DNA from: Thermoplasmatota archaeon | GTDB taxonomy: Archaea; Thermoplasmatota; JAKEGO01 | NCBI GenBank assembly: GCA_028279595.1 | Contig: JANQNK010000006.1 | Coordinates: 124,001 to 188,000 of the forward strand | Length of the DNA stretch: 64,000 nucleotides | Direction: 5' to 3' | Shown here: piece by piece, positions 30,822 through 39,887 of the stretch | How positions within the stretch are numbered: the first letter of the stretch is position 1 | Layout of the letters: every line of letters starts with the position of its first letter | Made by a program: the position numbers and the translations under genes | Notes under the pieces: model-generated | Told to the model about the DNA's origin: nothing | What the model saw: only the letters and a program-made list of their open reading frames with translations | Database searches by the model: none

Positions 30822-31187
30822 TACACCACCTTCCCAGAATCACATCGACATAACTCTGCTACACGCTCCATCCTCCCGGCCGTTGCCGGGGGGTGCGTGT
30901 CGTATGATCGTAAGACCGTGAGTGATGAATCATGTGATTCTGATGGTCAATACCGAATGCCTGTATATATACTCTCCCCTGACCGTCCTGTCATTTCCAC
31001 TGGAATCAAAGGTACTGTCAAACAACAAATGAAGGCAATAAATTGTACTTCTTTTATATAACAAACTCAAATTCTGCCATTTCGATGCTACACGTCGTTC
31101 TACGATAACCCGCAATAATGAGGATATATGTTCTCGATGCGGTCCGCTTACATTCTCTTTTTATAATCCCCGGGAAATGACGTCACG

Positions 31188-32573
31188 ATGAGCCGGACCA
31201 AGATCGTGTGCACGATAGGACCAGCGTCGGGATCCAAGGAGACGGTTACGACCATGCTAGAGTCGGGAATGAACGTGGCGAGGATCAACTTCTCGCACGG
31301 GACGGCAGAGGTGAATTCTCGATATATCGGCAACGTTCGTTCGGCCGCGAAAGGGATCGATGGTCATGTCGGGATATTGCAGGACCTGCAGGGACCGAGG
31401 TTCCGTGTGTCCGGTGTTCCACAGGATACTGTCCTGGAACCCGGAATGACCGTGACCCTGGGCGGTCCGGGCGCCGACATCCAGTTGACCTCACCGGGAG
31501 TGCTGCAGCTCCTTGACGAGGGGGACAGGGTGATGATCGACGGAGGTCTCATCGAACTCGGGCTCACCGGTATGGGAGACACGCCTACGTTCGACGTGAT
31601 AACCGGAGGTCCCGTAACCCCTGGAAGGGGCGTCAACCTCCCGGACACGACCATCGACCTGCCACCTCTGACGGGCAAGGACCTCGAGGACCTCAAGACA
31701 GGTAAGGAGATGGGGGTTGACATCGTCGCCCTGTCGTTCGTTCAACGCGGGGACGATGTACGGCTCCTCCGCGACACACTCGAGGAGATGGGCTCCGAGG
31801 CATGGATAGTGGCCAAGATCGAGAGACGCCAGGCCGTCGACGACATAGACGAGATACTGAGGCTCACCGACGGCATCATGATCGCAAGGGGCGACCTCGG
31901 GGTCGAGATGCCTATGGAGGAGGTCCCACGGGTCCAGAAGCTCCTCATCGAGAGGGCCAACAGGCGGTCACGGTTCGTGATAACCGCGACCCAGATGCTG
32001 GAGACGATGATGGATAGTCCCCAACCGACAAGGGCAGAGGTCAGCGACGTCGCGAACGCGATCATCGACGGTTCGGACGCCATCATGCTCTCGGGGGAGA
32101 CGGCAGTGGGCAAGTACCCGGTCGAATCCGTCAAAAGGATGGAGAGCATCGCCCGCGAGACGGAGCAGAACCTGGAGAACGACCTTACCTATCACGTCCC
32201 TGACGAGCTCGTCGTAAAGGAAGCCGTATCACACACGGCATGCGTCCTGGCGACCAACCTCGAGGCGAGGAGGATCGTGGCATTCACCGGGTCCGGATCG
32301 ACGGCGAGGCGGTTATCGAAGTACAGACATCCCATCCCCGTAGATGGATTCACACCTTCCGTTGGCGCGGCCAATCGCATGTCCATCCTGTGGGGTGTGA
32401 CCCCACACGTGGTTCCCGTCGTCAATGCGACTGACGGGATATTCGATGTAGTGGACTCCACGATGAAGAAAAAGGGCCTGGCAGAACCGGAGGACCTCGT
32501 CCTCGTCGTGGTGGGCCTGCCCATCGATGAACCCGGGACGACCAACATGGTCAAGGCCCATCGGATCGGTTGA
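31188..32573 (+). CDS. pyk: Pyruvate kinase
   Basis: TKIVCTIGPASGSKETVTTMLESGMNVARINFSHG, DGIMIARGDLGVEMPMEEVPRVQK, PTRAEVSDVANAIIDGSDAIMLSGETAVGKYPVE. Confidence 0.95.
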   Translation: MSRTKIVCTIGPASGSKETVTTMLESGMNVARINFSHGTAEVNSRYIGNVRSAAKGIDGHVGILQDLQGPRFRVSGVPQDTVLEPGMTVTLGGPGADIQLTSPGVLQLLDEGDRVMIDGGLIELGLTGMGDTPTFDVITGGPVTPGRGVNLPDTTIDLPPLTGKDLEDLKTGKEMGVDIVALSFVQRGDDVRLLRDTLEEMGSEAWIVAKIERRQAVDDIDEILRLTDGIMIARGDLGVEMPMEEVPRVQKLLIERANRRSRFVITATQMLETMMDSPQPTRAEVSDVANAIIDGSDAIMLSGETAVGKYPVESVKRMESIARETEQNLENDLTYHVPDELVVKEAVSHTACVLATNLEARRIVAFTGSGSTARRLSKYRHPIPVDGFTPSVGAANRMSILWGVTPHVVPVVNATDGIFDVVDSTMKKKGLAEPEDLVLVVVGLPIDEPGTTNMVKAHRIG

Positions 32574-32600
32574 GCTCAGTTCCACTCACCTTTCGTCAAA

Positions 32601-32610
32601 CCTATATATC
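32601..32610 (+). promoter_or_regulatory. Putative TATA box for polB
   Basis: cctatatatc about 30 nt upstream of ATG at 32640. Confidence 0.4.
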
Positions 32611-32639
32611 GCTGGATTGTTACACGAACGGGGGTAGAT

Positions 32640-35063
32640 ATGAAGTGGAACGTACGTTTGGTCAACGGCTCCTACCGGCGCAGCGATCGCGCCGTGACGG
32701 TAGAGCTGTTCGGCCGTACGGACGACGGACGTTCCGCAACGATCCTATACGACGGTTTCCGGCCATACTTCGTCCTTGTGGAACCCCCTGCTGACGTCAT
32801 CGAGGAGCTGGAGTCCGATACGGACGCCGAGATGGAGAACCTGACGCTCTGGGTGGAGGGCGCTGACCGTGAATGCATGAAGGTGACGGTGAGGTTCCCG
32901 TGGACCGTTCCCGATTACCGCCGGCGTTTCTCCGACAGATGCCAGGTCATGGCGGCCGACATCCCGTTCTACCAGAGGTTCATCTACGACATGGACCTGG
33001 GATCGTGCACTGCGGTCGAGGGCACCGAGGTGACCGACGACTCCAGGAACATGTACACGACCGAACTGGTGATCCAGGCCGAATCCTTCCTCGAGGCGGA
33101 ACCCTTCAAGCCTCCCCTGTCGATCCTGTCGATAGACATTGAGAACAGGATAGAGAAGGTCCTCCACGACGGACGTATCCTCGTCATCGGATGGGCCTAC
33201 CGGCGCGTGGACGGAGAGCTCGAGACCGGCCGCCTCCTGTCCGAGAACGAGGGTGAGATGATCCGTAACCTCGTCGAACTGGTGGCCAAGACCGATCCCG
33301 ATGTCATCACCGGATACAACATCGAGGGGTACGACCTGCCGTTCATCGCCGCCAGGGGCGGTCGGTACGGACATCCCTTGGCGATCGGGAGGGACCGGTC
33401 GGAGGCCCGCGAGGGTGGGTCCGGCGGCTACTATCAGCGCGTTAAGGGGAGGGTCGTCGCCGACGCATGGAAGGCGGTCAAACGCGAGGTCCGTCCGAAG
33501 AAGGAGACGCTCGGTTATGTTTCGCAGCTGCTGATCGGCGAGACGAAGCACGATGTCGATTCTAGGAAGATGAACCAGCTGTGGGAGACCGAACGTGACA
33601 AGGTGGTCGAATACTGCATCAACGATGCGGTGATCACATTGAAGATCCTCGAGAAGCTCAACGTCCTCGACAAGGGAATGGACCTGGCGACGGTGTCGAA
33701 GGTCCCGCTCGACGACGTTGTCAACGGGCGTACCTCGTCGCTCATCGATTCCATACTCATACGGAAGGCGGACCGCGAGAACATAGGTGTTCCAGTCACC
33801 CATCGCCGATCGTCCGATAGCAAGATCGAAGGCGGGTACGTCCACAGCATCAGGGCCGGACTGTATCACTGGGTATGCGTCCTCGACTTCAAATCGATGT
33901 ATCCCAGCGTTATCATCGGCAACAACATCTGTTTCACCACGCTCAGCGACGAAGGCACGATACAGAGCCCGATAGGCGTCCGATTCCTGACGAAGGACAA
34001 AAGGGAAGGGCTCCTGCCGCGCATCCTCGAGGACCTCATGCGCCAGAGGGACCTCTTCAAGAGGCTGAGGAACGAGGCCCAGGACGAGGAGATGGAGAAC
34101 TACTACAACGGCCTCCAGGACGCGGTCAAGATCCTCATGAACTCCTTCTACGGCGTGTTCGCATCGAGCTTCTACCGGTTCACAGACAAGAACATCGGCG
34201 CCTCGATCACGGCATTCTCGAGGGAGAACATCAAGCGCATCATCAAGGGCCTCGAGGACGAGGGGTACGAGGTCGTCTACTCGGACACCGACAGCATATT
34301 CGTCCTGTCCCCGGTGGCCGAACTCAACGGGTCGGTGGAGTTCGGCGAGACCATGGCGAAGAGGTACACCGAGGGTTCGATCGTACTGGAATTCGAGAAG
34401 ATCCTCGACCCGCTCTTCTCGCACGGTGCCAAGAAGAGGTACGTGGGCAAGGTGGTGTGGCCGACCGAGCAGATGCTGGTCCGGGGATACGAGACGCGCC
34501 GGACCGACTCCTTCGACATGCAGACCGACGCGCTCAACGAGATCTTCAAGCTCGTCCTCGACGGTATGACGGATGAGGCCGTCCAGCGGGCAAAGGAGAT
34601 CGTACTCGACATCAGGAAGGGGAATGTCGAGCCCGAGAGGCTGGTCATCTCCAGGTCATGCCAGCCCTTCGAGACCTACAAGAACCCGGAACGACTCGCA
34701 TGGGTGCAGACCGCGAAGAAGATGATGGACCGCGGTTTCGAGTTCGTACCCGGAATGAAGGTGTCCTGGATCGTGACGAACGCGAAAGAGACGCCTCAGC
34801 GGGTCGAACCATTCGTTGATGACGTCGACTTCGAATACGAGCCCGACTGGAACTATTACGCACACAGGGTCGCAACCTCCCTCGCGAGGGTGACGGACGT
34901 CTTCGGTTGGGACGACAAGGCGCTCCTTGAGGGGCGACAGCAGAAGACGCTCGGCAGTTTCACGGGGGATGAGGAAGACCCGCAGGTGCATCAGGAGGAT
35001 GTCATACTGGACGTCGTCCCTGAAAAGAAGGTGAAGGTTAGATCACTGGAAGATTTCCTCTAG
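32640..35063 (+). CDS. polB: Family B DNA polymerase
   Basis: Exo motifs SIDIENR, NIEGYDLPFIA, YCINDAV; Pol motifs DFKSMYPSVI, KILMNSFYGVF, YSDTDSIF. Confidence 0.95.
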   Translation: MKWNVRLVNGSYRRSDRAVTVELFGRTDDGRSATILYDGFRPYFVLVEPPADVIEELESDTDAEMENLTLWVEGADRECMKVTVRFPWTVPDYRRRFSDRCQVMAADIPFYQRFIYDMDLGSCTAVEGTEVTDDSRNMYTTELVIQAESFLEAEPFKPPLSILSIDIENRIEKVLHDGRILVIGWAYRRVDGELETGRLLSENEGEMIRNLVELVAKTDPDVITGYNIEGYDLPFIAARGGRYGHPLAIGRDRSEAREGGSGGYYQRVKGRVVADAWKAVKREVRPKKETLGYVSQLLIGETKHDVDSRKMNQLWETERDKVVEYCINDAVITLKILEKLNVLDKGMDLATVSKVPLDDVVNGRTSSLIDSILIRKADRENIGVPVTHRRSSDSKIEGGYVHSIRAGLYHWVCVLDFKSMYPSVIIGNNICFTTLSDEGTIQSPIGVRFLTKDKREGLLPRILEDLMRQRDLFKRLRNEAQDEEMENYYNGLQDAVKILMNSFYGVFASSFYRFTDKNIGASITAFSRENIKRIIKGLEDEGYEVVYSDTDSIFVLSPVAELNGSVEFGETMAKRYTEGSIVLEFEKILDPLFSHGAKKRYVGKVVWPTEQMLVRGYETRRTDSFDMQTDALNEIFKLVLDGMTDEAVQRAKEIVLDIRKGNVEPERLVISRSCQPFETYKNPERLAWVQTAKKMMDRGFEFVPGMKVSWIVTNAKETPQRVEPFVDDVDFEYEPDWNYYAHRVATSLARVTDVFGWDDKALLEGRQQKTLGSFTGDEEDPQVHQEDVILDVVPEKKVKVRSLEDFL

Positions 35064-35086
35064 GCTCGAATAGGGTAACGTCCTCT

Positions 35087-35788
35087 CTAAAGACCGTCTG
35101 CATATTCTCTGAAAGCGGGATCGGTCTCGCCGATGGTCGGCCTGAACGGTCTCGATGCGGCGACCGTTTCGGGGTCCAGGTTCACGGATACGATCCCTTC
35201 CTCGAAGTAAGGTCCTTTGGCTATGAGGTTGCCTCTCGGGTCCAGTGCCTGACATCCGCCCCAGAAGACAAGGCTCTTCTCCGTACCCACGAGGTTGGTG
35301 TAGAGTGAATAGATGGTGTTCTCTATCGACCGCGCCGGAAGGACACGCTCGAAGTAGATCCGAGTGACGGACGGCGAGGCGGACATGTCGACGATCGCGT
35401 CGACGCCCCTCATCGCGTATGCCTTGACGAGCTCGGGGAAGAACACGTCGAAGCAGATGATGATGCCGAAGGTCATACCGCCGAGTTCGAACGTCGTGAG
35501 TCCCTTCCCGGGACGGAAGTAGTACCTTTCGTCGAAAGGACCGAAGTTGACGAGATGGTGCTTGTAATAGACATCGACCTCGCCGCCAGGGGCCACGTGG
35601 ACGGCGGAATTGTGGACATAGCCTCGGTCGCCCGCCCTCAGCGGAAGACCCGCGAGGATCGAGGCTCCGTGTTCTGCCGATATCTTCTTCAATCGCGCTA
35701 TCGACGGGCCATCCACGGTCTCGGCCATGGTGTAGTTGTCATCGAGCAATGAATAACCGGTCACCGACATCTCTGGAAAGATGTACAT
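35087..35788 (-). CDS. Carbon-nitrogen hydrolase (nitrilase superfamily); N-terminus extends upstream in frame without a canonical start
   Basis: YIFPEMSVTGY (Glu), VYYKHHLVNFG (Lys), GIIICFDVFFPE (Cys) catalytic motifs; upstream in-frame TVRAALAQFRPALRDKETN. Confidence 0.85.
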   Translation of the reverse strand: MYIFPEMSVTGYSLLDDNYTMAETVDGPSIARLKKISAEHGASILAGLPLRAGDRGYVHNSAVHVAPGGEVDVYYKHHLVNFGPFDERYYFRPGKGLTTFELGGMTFGIIICFDVFFPELVKAYAMRGVDAIVDMSASPSVTRIYFERVLPARSIENTIYSLYTNLVGTEKSLVFWGGCQALDPRGNLIAKGPYFEEGIVSVNLDPETVAASRPFRPTIGETDPAFREYADGL

Positions 35789-35891
35789 ATCATGGTCGCC
35801 GGCGGAAACGATCTCCTCGGTCCTGTCGAGGTTGGTCTCCTTGTCGCGGAGCGCAGGCCTGAACTGGGCGAGGGCCGCGCGGACCGTCCAA

Positions 35892-36053
35892 TCACTTCCC
35901 GGACGTGAACTCGGTGTAACCGCAGGCGCCGCAGGACTTCCTGTCCTTGTGCTCGGCGAGGAAGATGCCGGGGCCGCATCTCGGGCACTCGGTCTTGAGG
36001 CGCTCGATGCCGTCGCCGACCTTGTAGAAATCGCCCTTCTTTATGGATGTCAT
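35892..36053 (-). CDS. rps27ae: 30S ribosomal protein S27ae
   Basis: 53 aa ORF not in track: [53 protein letters not shown] with CxxC/CxxC ribbon. Confidence 0.9.
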   Translation of the reverse strand: MTSIKKGDFYKVGDGIERLKTECPRCGPGIFLAEHKDRKSCGACGYTEFTSGK

Positions 36054-36054
36054 T

Positions 36055-36597
36055 TCACTCATCCTCCTTGACTTCCCCTTCGGGGTCCTCAGCGTCCGGT
36101 TCTTCTGCCGGGGCTTCCTCTACGGCCTCGGGTTCAGGTTCTTCCGCAGGCTCCTCGGCCGGTTCCTCCTCTGCTGGAGGCTCTTCCGCAGCTGGTTCCT
36201 CGGCGGGTTTCTCCTCGGCCTTCTCCTCGGCGGGGGCCTCTTCGGCCGGTTCCTCGGCCGGAGCCTTGGGTGCCGGCGCCGCTTCGGGTGCCTTCTCCTC
36301 TGTCCCCTCGTCTGCCGTCTGAACGCTCGCCCTCTTGAGGATGTGATCCCTCTCAGTCTTGAGCATCATCTCCTCGGTCTTGTAGGCCTTCGCGTAGCCC
36401 TTGGTCTCGGATATACCGAACTCGACGTCGAGATGGTCGACTATGACAAGGCCCTTCTTGGTGCCAAGCAGCGCTGCGATCTCGCCCCGGACGACCGACC
36501 TCTTCGGCGTCCTCTCCTTGGGGTGGGCGATCCTGAATCGGACCTCGGTCCGCTTCAGAAGCGGATTCTCCTTCTGGGAGGTGATCTCTATCTCCAT
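36055..36597 (-). CDS. rps24e: 30S ribosomal protein S24e with long acidic Ala/Glu/Pro tail
   Basis: [72 protein letters not shown]; about 86-aa acidic tail. Confidence 0.9.
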   Translation of the reverse strand: MEIEITSQKENPLLKRTEVRFRIAHPKERTPKRSVVRGEIAALLGTKKGLVIVDHLDVEFGISETKGYAKAYKTEEMMLKTERDHILKRASVQTADEGTEEKAPEAAPAPKAPAEEPAEEAPAEEKAEEKPAEEPAAEEPPAEEEPAEEPAEEPEPEAVEEAPAEEPDAEDPEGEVKEDE

Positions 36598-36682
36598 GAT
36601 ATCACACCGCCTAATGCGATGGGTATTATAAGGTTTGCTACGGACGATGAACGCTCCAAAACCCTTTTCTACCGGACCGGCC

Positions 36683-36913
36683 ATGGGCGGAACGATGCAG
36701 AGGCCACTCGATACCCTCAGGAACAACATCGGCAAGCGCGTCATAGTCACCCTGAGGATGGGACGCGAGTACCGTGGAATGCTGGACGGCTACGATCCGC
36801 ACATGAACATCGTGCTGAAGCAGTCCGAGGAGTACGTAGAGGGCGAGAAGGTGGCCACGGCGGCGGTCCAGATCATCCGGGGAGACAATGTCGTGTACAT
36901 CTCACCCCCTTGA
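36683..36913 (+). CDS. LSm (Sm-like) RNA-binding protein
   Basis: RPLDTLRNNIGKRVIVTLRMGREYRGMLDGYDPHMNIVLKQSEE...IIRGDNVVYISPP. Confidence 0.95.
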   Translation: MGGTMQRPLDTLRNNIGKRVIVTLRMGREYRGMLDGYDPHMNIVLKQSEEYVEGEKVATAAVQIIRGDNVVYISPP

Positions 36914-37015
36914 CCCTCTCCCCCCATGCTGGCCAGTGCATTTGACGATTCCATGTGTTCAAATAGCCTTAAATAGCATTTTTTACATAATACGGACATC
37001 AATCGGAGGGATAAC

Positions 37016-37192
37016 ATGGCGAAGAATGTGGTAGGAACGGTCATCGAAGAGGTTTCGGGCCAGGTCGGCAACGTGCTCGCTCTGGCAAAGGAGCTGGAGG
37101 GAAAGCAGGTCGAGGTGAAGCTGAAGTTCGAGAACCTGTCCCTCAACGGCGACATCGCGCTCTCCTTCATTCCCGTGAAGAAGGAGTCGTAG
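37016..37192 (+). CDS. Small hypothetical protein (58 aa)
   Basis: MAKNVVGTVIEEVSGQVGNVLALAKELEGKQVEVKLKFENLSLNGDIALSFIPVKKES; GGAGG upstream; not in track. Confidence 0.65.
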   Translation: MAKNVVGTVIEEVSGQVGNVLALAKELEGKQVEVKLKFENLSLNGDIALSFIPVKKES

Positions 37193-37194
37193 AA

Positions 37195-37767
37195 TTGAAC
37201 CGTGGAATAGCCTTCTATCTGGACCTGATGGACCTCATAGCGGACGGTTCCGTTACGGTCCAATTACACAAGAACGAGAACATAGCCAAGCTTACCGTGT
37301 CCAGGGACGAGATAGTCGCCGATATCGGTAAGGCGGGCATGGCATACGATATTCTGCACCCTATGTTAGTCGTCCGCAAGGACGGCAAGGAGATAAAGGC
37401 GGAGAAACGCGGGAAGAAATGGCGCTCCAACACCATGTTGATAAAGCGCTTCCTGAAACTCTTCGAGGGGATCGAGGAGACCTTCGTCGAGAAGGGAAAG
37501 GTCCTGAGGATCAGGTTCAAGGGTACCGACGTGCTCGTCATCGGTCCCGAGGAGGGAAGCCTCGTCGCCAAGATGGCCGGGCTCAAGAACACCTCGCTGC
37601 CTCACAAGGTCCACCTGCTCCTGCTAGCCAAGGACTTCTGGCTGTCGAGACCCGATGAGAAGAAGGGGGAGCCCGACAAGGATATCCCGGCGGAGAGGCC
37701 GAAGAGGACCAAGAAGCCCGTCAAGAAGAAACGGAAGGGATTCCTGGGCAGGATATTCAACCGGTGA
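37195..37767 (+). CDS. Hypothetical protein with basic C-terminus
   Basis: 190 aa, starts 2 nt after the previous stop; Lys/Arg-rich tail RPKRTKKPVKKKRKGFLGRIFNR. Confidence 0.65.
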   Translation: MNRGIAFYLDLMDLIADGSVTVQLHKNENIAKLTVSRDEIVADIGKAGMAYDILHPMLVVRKDGKEIKAEKRGKKWRSNTMLIKRFLKLFEGIEETFVEKGKVLRIRFKGTDVLVIGPEEGSLVAKMAGLKNTSLPHKVHLLLLAKDFWLSRPDEKKGEPDKDIPAERPKRTKKPVKKKRKGFLGRIFNR

Positions 37768-37799
37768 ACCCCCGGAACGTTGAGAATTGCACCATTGCC

Positions 37800-38243
37800 C
37801 TATTCGGAAGTCTCCTTCCACTCGTTGAACGTCATCTCCAGGGCCTGGTTCGGGGTCAGGCCGTCAAGGTAATCCTTCACTGTCGATGACCATTCCGTCT
37901 CGAACTTGGCCACCAGTTCGGGGAACTCCTCGTCCGTGGGAAGGCGCTCACCATGGGTATCAACGAACTCTCTCTGGAACTCGTCCATGATGTCGATGGA
38001 GAACCTCTGATTGAGGAGCTCGATCTGGAGGTAGTGGTCCATGTTCATCGATATCACCATGGCCTCCTCGGGGGGGACTATCGTGAGTATGTTCTCCAGG
38101 ATGTCGAAGGATATTATCCTGTAGAGTTCGGTGAACCGTTCGGTCGAGATGTCATCGGGGAGGTCCTCGAAGAGGTCCGATGACCACAGGTCGGCCATGA
38201 TGCGGGACCTCATCACGTTCCGTCTCAGAGTGTCCGTGAACAT
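37800..38243 (-). CDS. Hypothetical protein, acidic
   Basis: 147 aa ORF directly downstream of cdc6 on the same strand. Confidence 0.55.
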   Translation of the reverse strand: MFTDTLRRNVMRSRIMADLWSSDLFEDLPDDISTERFTELYRIISFDILENILTIVPPEEAMVISMNMDHYLQIELLNQRFSIDIMDEFQREFVDTHGERLPTDEEFPELVAKFETEWSSTVKDYLDGLTPNQALEMTFNEWKETSE

Positions 38244-38308
38244 GTCAACGAACTCCTCCTTGTCTGAAGTGACTGGATCAATTCCTTCTGACAGATCAAT
38301 ACCCCCGA

Positions 38309-39571
38309 TCAGATGAGCGACATCTGCTTCCAGCCATCGATATCCTTCCCCTTAATTGTGTCGATGAGCTCATTGAGGAACTGGTCGGTGCGGAGGACGG
38401 TCTTCACGAGGTCGGGGTCCACGGCCATCTCTATCTCCTTGGTGCGGCCGTAGCGGCCCTTGGAGATCAATTTCGCAGTGATTATCCCGAGCATGTCGAG
38501 TTCCGAGACCATTCCCGAGATGCTCCTCTGGGTCAGGACGTTCATGTTCAGCCTTCTCGCTAGGTAATTGTATGTCCTGTAGACCTCGCCCGTGATGAGC
38601 TTCTCCCCGGACGAGAGGTCCTCCAGGGTGATCGCGAGCAGGACGAGCTTCTGCTGAAGCGGAAGGTCCGAAATGACCTCGGCAACGACGTCCTTCTCTA
38701 TCTGGACCGTCGCCATGCGGACGTGGTCCTCCTCGATCTTCTCGTCGCCCTCCCTGTTGGTGATCTCGGCGGCGATCCTCAGGAGGTCGATGGCCTTCCT
38801 CGCGTCTCCGTTCTCCTCGGCGGCAAGTGCCGCGCAGAGGTTGATCACACCGCTGTCCCACGAACCGGGTCTGAGCGAGTTCTCGGCCCTGTCTGCGAGT
38901 ATGTCGAAGAGCTGCGATGCCTTGTAGGGTTTGAAGGTTATCCTCTCCTCACCAAGACGCGAGCGAACCTTGGGGTTGAGGAGCTCAGTGAACCGGAGGT
39001 CGTTGGAGATCCCGATGATGGAGACCTTCGCCTCCGAAAGGTCGGTGTTCATTGTGGAAAGGTAATAGAGGACATCGTCACCGCTGTTGTAGAAGAGCTG
39101 ATCGACCTCGTCGAGGAATATGATAGCGACGCCGTTCTCCTGGTCAATGCGCTGCTTGAGCTGGTCGTAGACCTTCTCCGTCGGCCAACCCGTGAAGGGA
39201 ATGAGGTCCTTCCCCCAGTTCTTGATGAAGCTGTTCCCGATGTTCGCGAGTACGCCGTAGGTCGTGTTCACGATCTTGCAGTTGATGTAGATGTGGGTGA
39301 CCTTCTGCTTGAGCCCGGAGTCGCGCCTGTTGATCTTGTCGATCTCCCGGCCGATGTACTTGGCGACCGCGGTCTTCCCCGTTCCGGTCTGCCCGTAGAT
39401 GAACATGTTCGAGGGTGTCTCACCCCTCAGAGCGGTCGAGAGAACTGCCGCGAGCTGGTTGATCTCATGGTCCCTGTGAAGGAGCCTTTCAGGTGTGTGA
39501 GAAGCCCTTAGAACCTCCCGGTTCCGAAAGATGGACTCTCCATTGAGGTACCTGTCGAAGATCGTTTCCAT
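38309..39571 (-). CDS. cdc6: Orc1/Cdc6 replication initiator
   Basis: MFIYGQTGTGKTAVAKYIGREID, AIIFLDEVDQLF, GISNDLRFTELLNPKVRSRLGEERITFKPY, winged-helix C-terminus. Confidence 0.95.
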   Translation of the reverse strand: METIFDRYLNGESIFRNREVLRASHTPERLLHRDHEINQLAAVLSTALRGETPSNMFIYGQTGTGKTAVAKYIGREIDKINRRDSGLKQKVTHIYINCKIVNTTYGVLANIGNSFIKNWGKDLIPFTGWPTEKVYDQLKQRIDQENGVAIIFLDEVDQLFYNSGDDVLYYLSTMNTDLSEAKVSIIGISNDLRFTELLNPKVRSRLGEERITFKPYKASQLFDILADRAENSLRPGSWDSGVINLCAALAAEENGDARKAIDLLRIAAEITNREGDEKIEEDHVRMATVQIEKDVVAEVISDLPLQQKLVLLAITLEDLSSGEKLITGEVYRTYNYLARRLNMNVLTQRSISGMVSELDMLGIITAKLISKGRYGRTKEIEMAVDPDLVKTVLRTDQFLNELIDTIKGKDIDGWKQMSLI

Positions 39572-39887
39572 TACATCCCAGCCTCACTGCGATAGCCCTC
39601 GCAGACATGTGATGTCCACGAGAAACCCCCCTGTTCATTTCCATAAAGGACGGACCCTATTTATGCCTTTTGAATGACACTGTTTAACACGCCACGGGGG
39701 TGTTGATAACTATTGAGATTGCTGTATGAATTTAATAATTCGTATAATAACTAAACAATCAATTAATATTGTTGGATGGTCGAGTTATTTCAGCATATCA
39801 TTCAATAATTAGTCAAAACTTATTATCTCCGATCAGGGCTCGAATACGTTCGTTAGATTTATCTACGACGGCGGCGGTCCACTGGCA
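39572..39887. other. AT-rich intergenic region upstream of cdc6, candidate replication origin
   Basis: Divergent from cdc6; AT-rich core 39715-39830 with AACAAT(N8)ATTGTT; C/G-tract elements at 39611-39631 and near 39685-39705. Confidence 0.4.

Noticed and set aside
32745-34424. 559-aa minus-strand ORF opposite polB
   Set aside because: Shadow of a GC-rich third-position coding frame; polB on the plus strand has all catalytic motifs.
36043-36945. Plus-strand Gly/Leu/Arg-rich ORF covering S24e and LSm
   Set aside because: Antisense of the S24e acidic repeat tail; S24e and LSm frames are supported by homology motifs.
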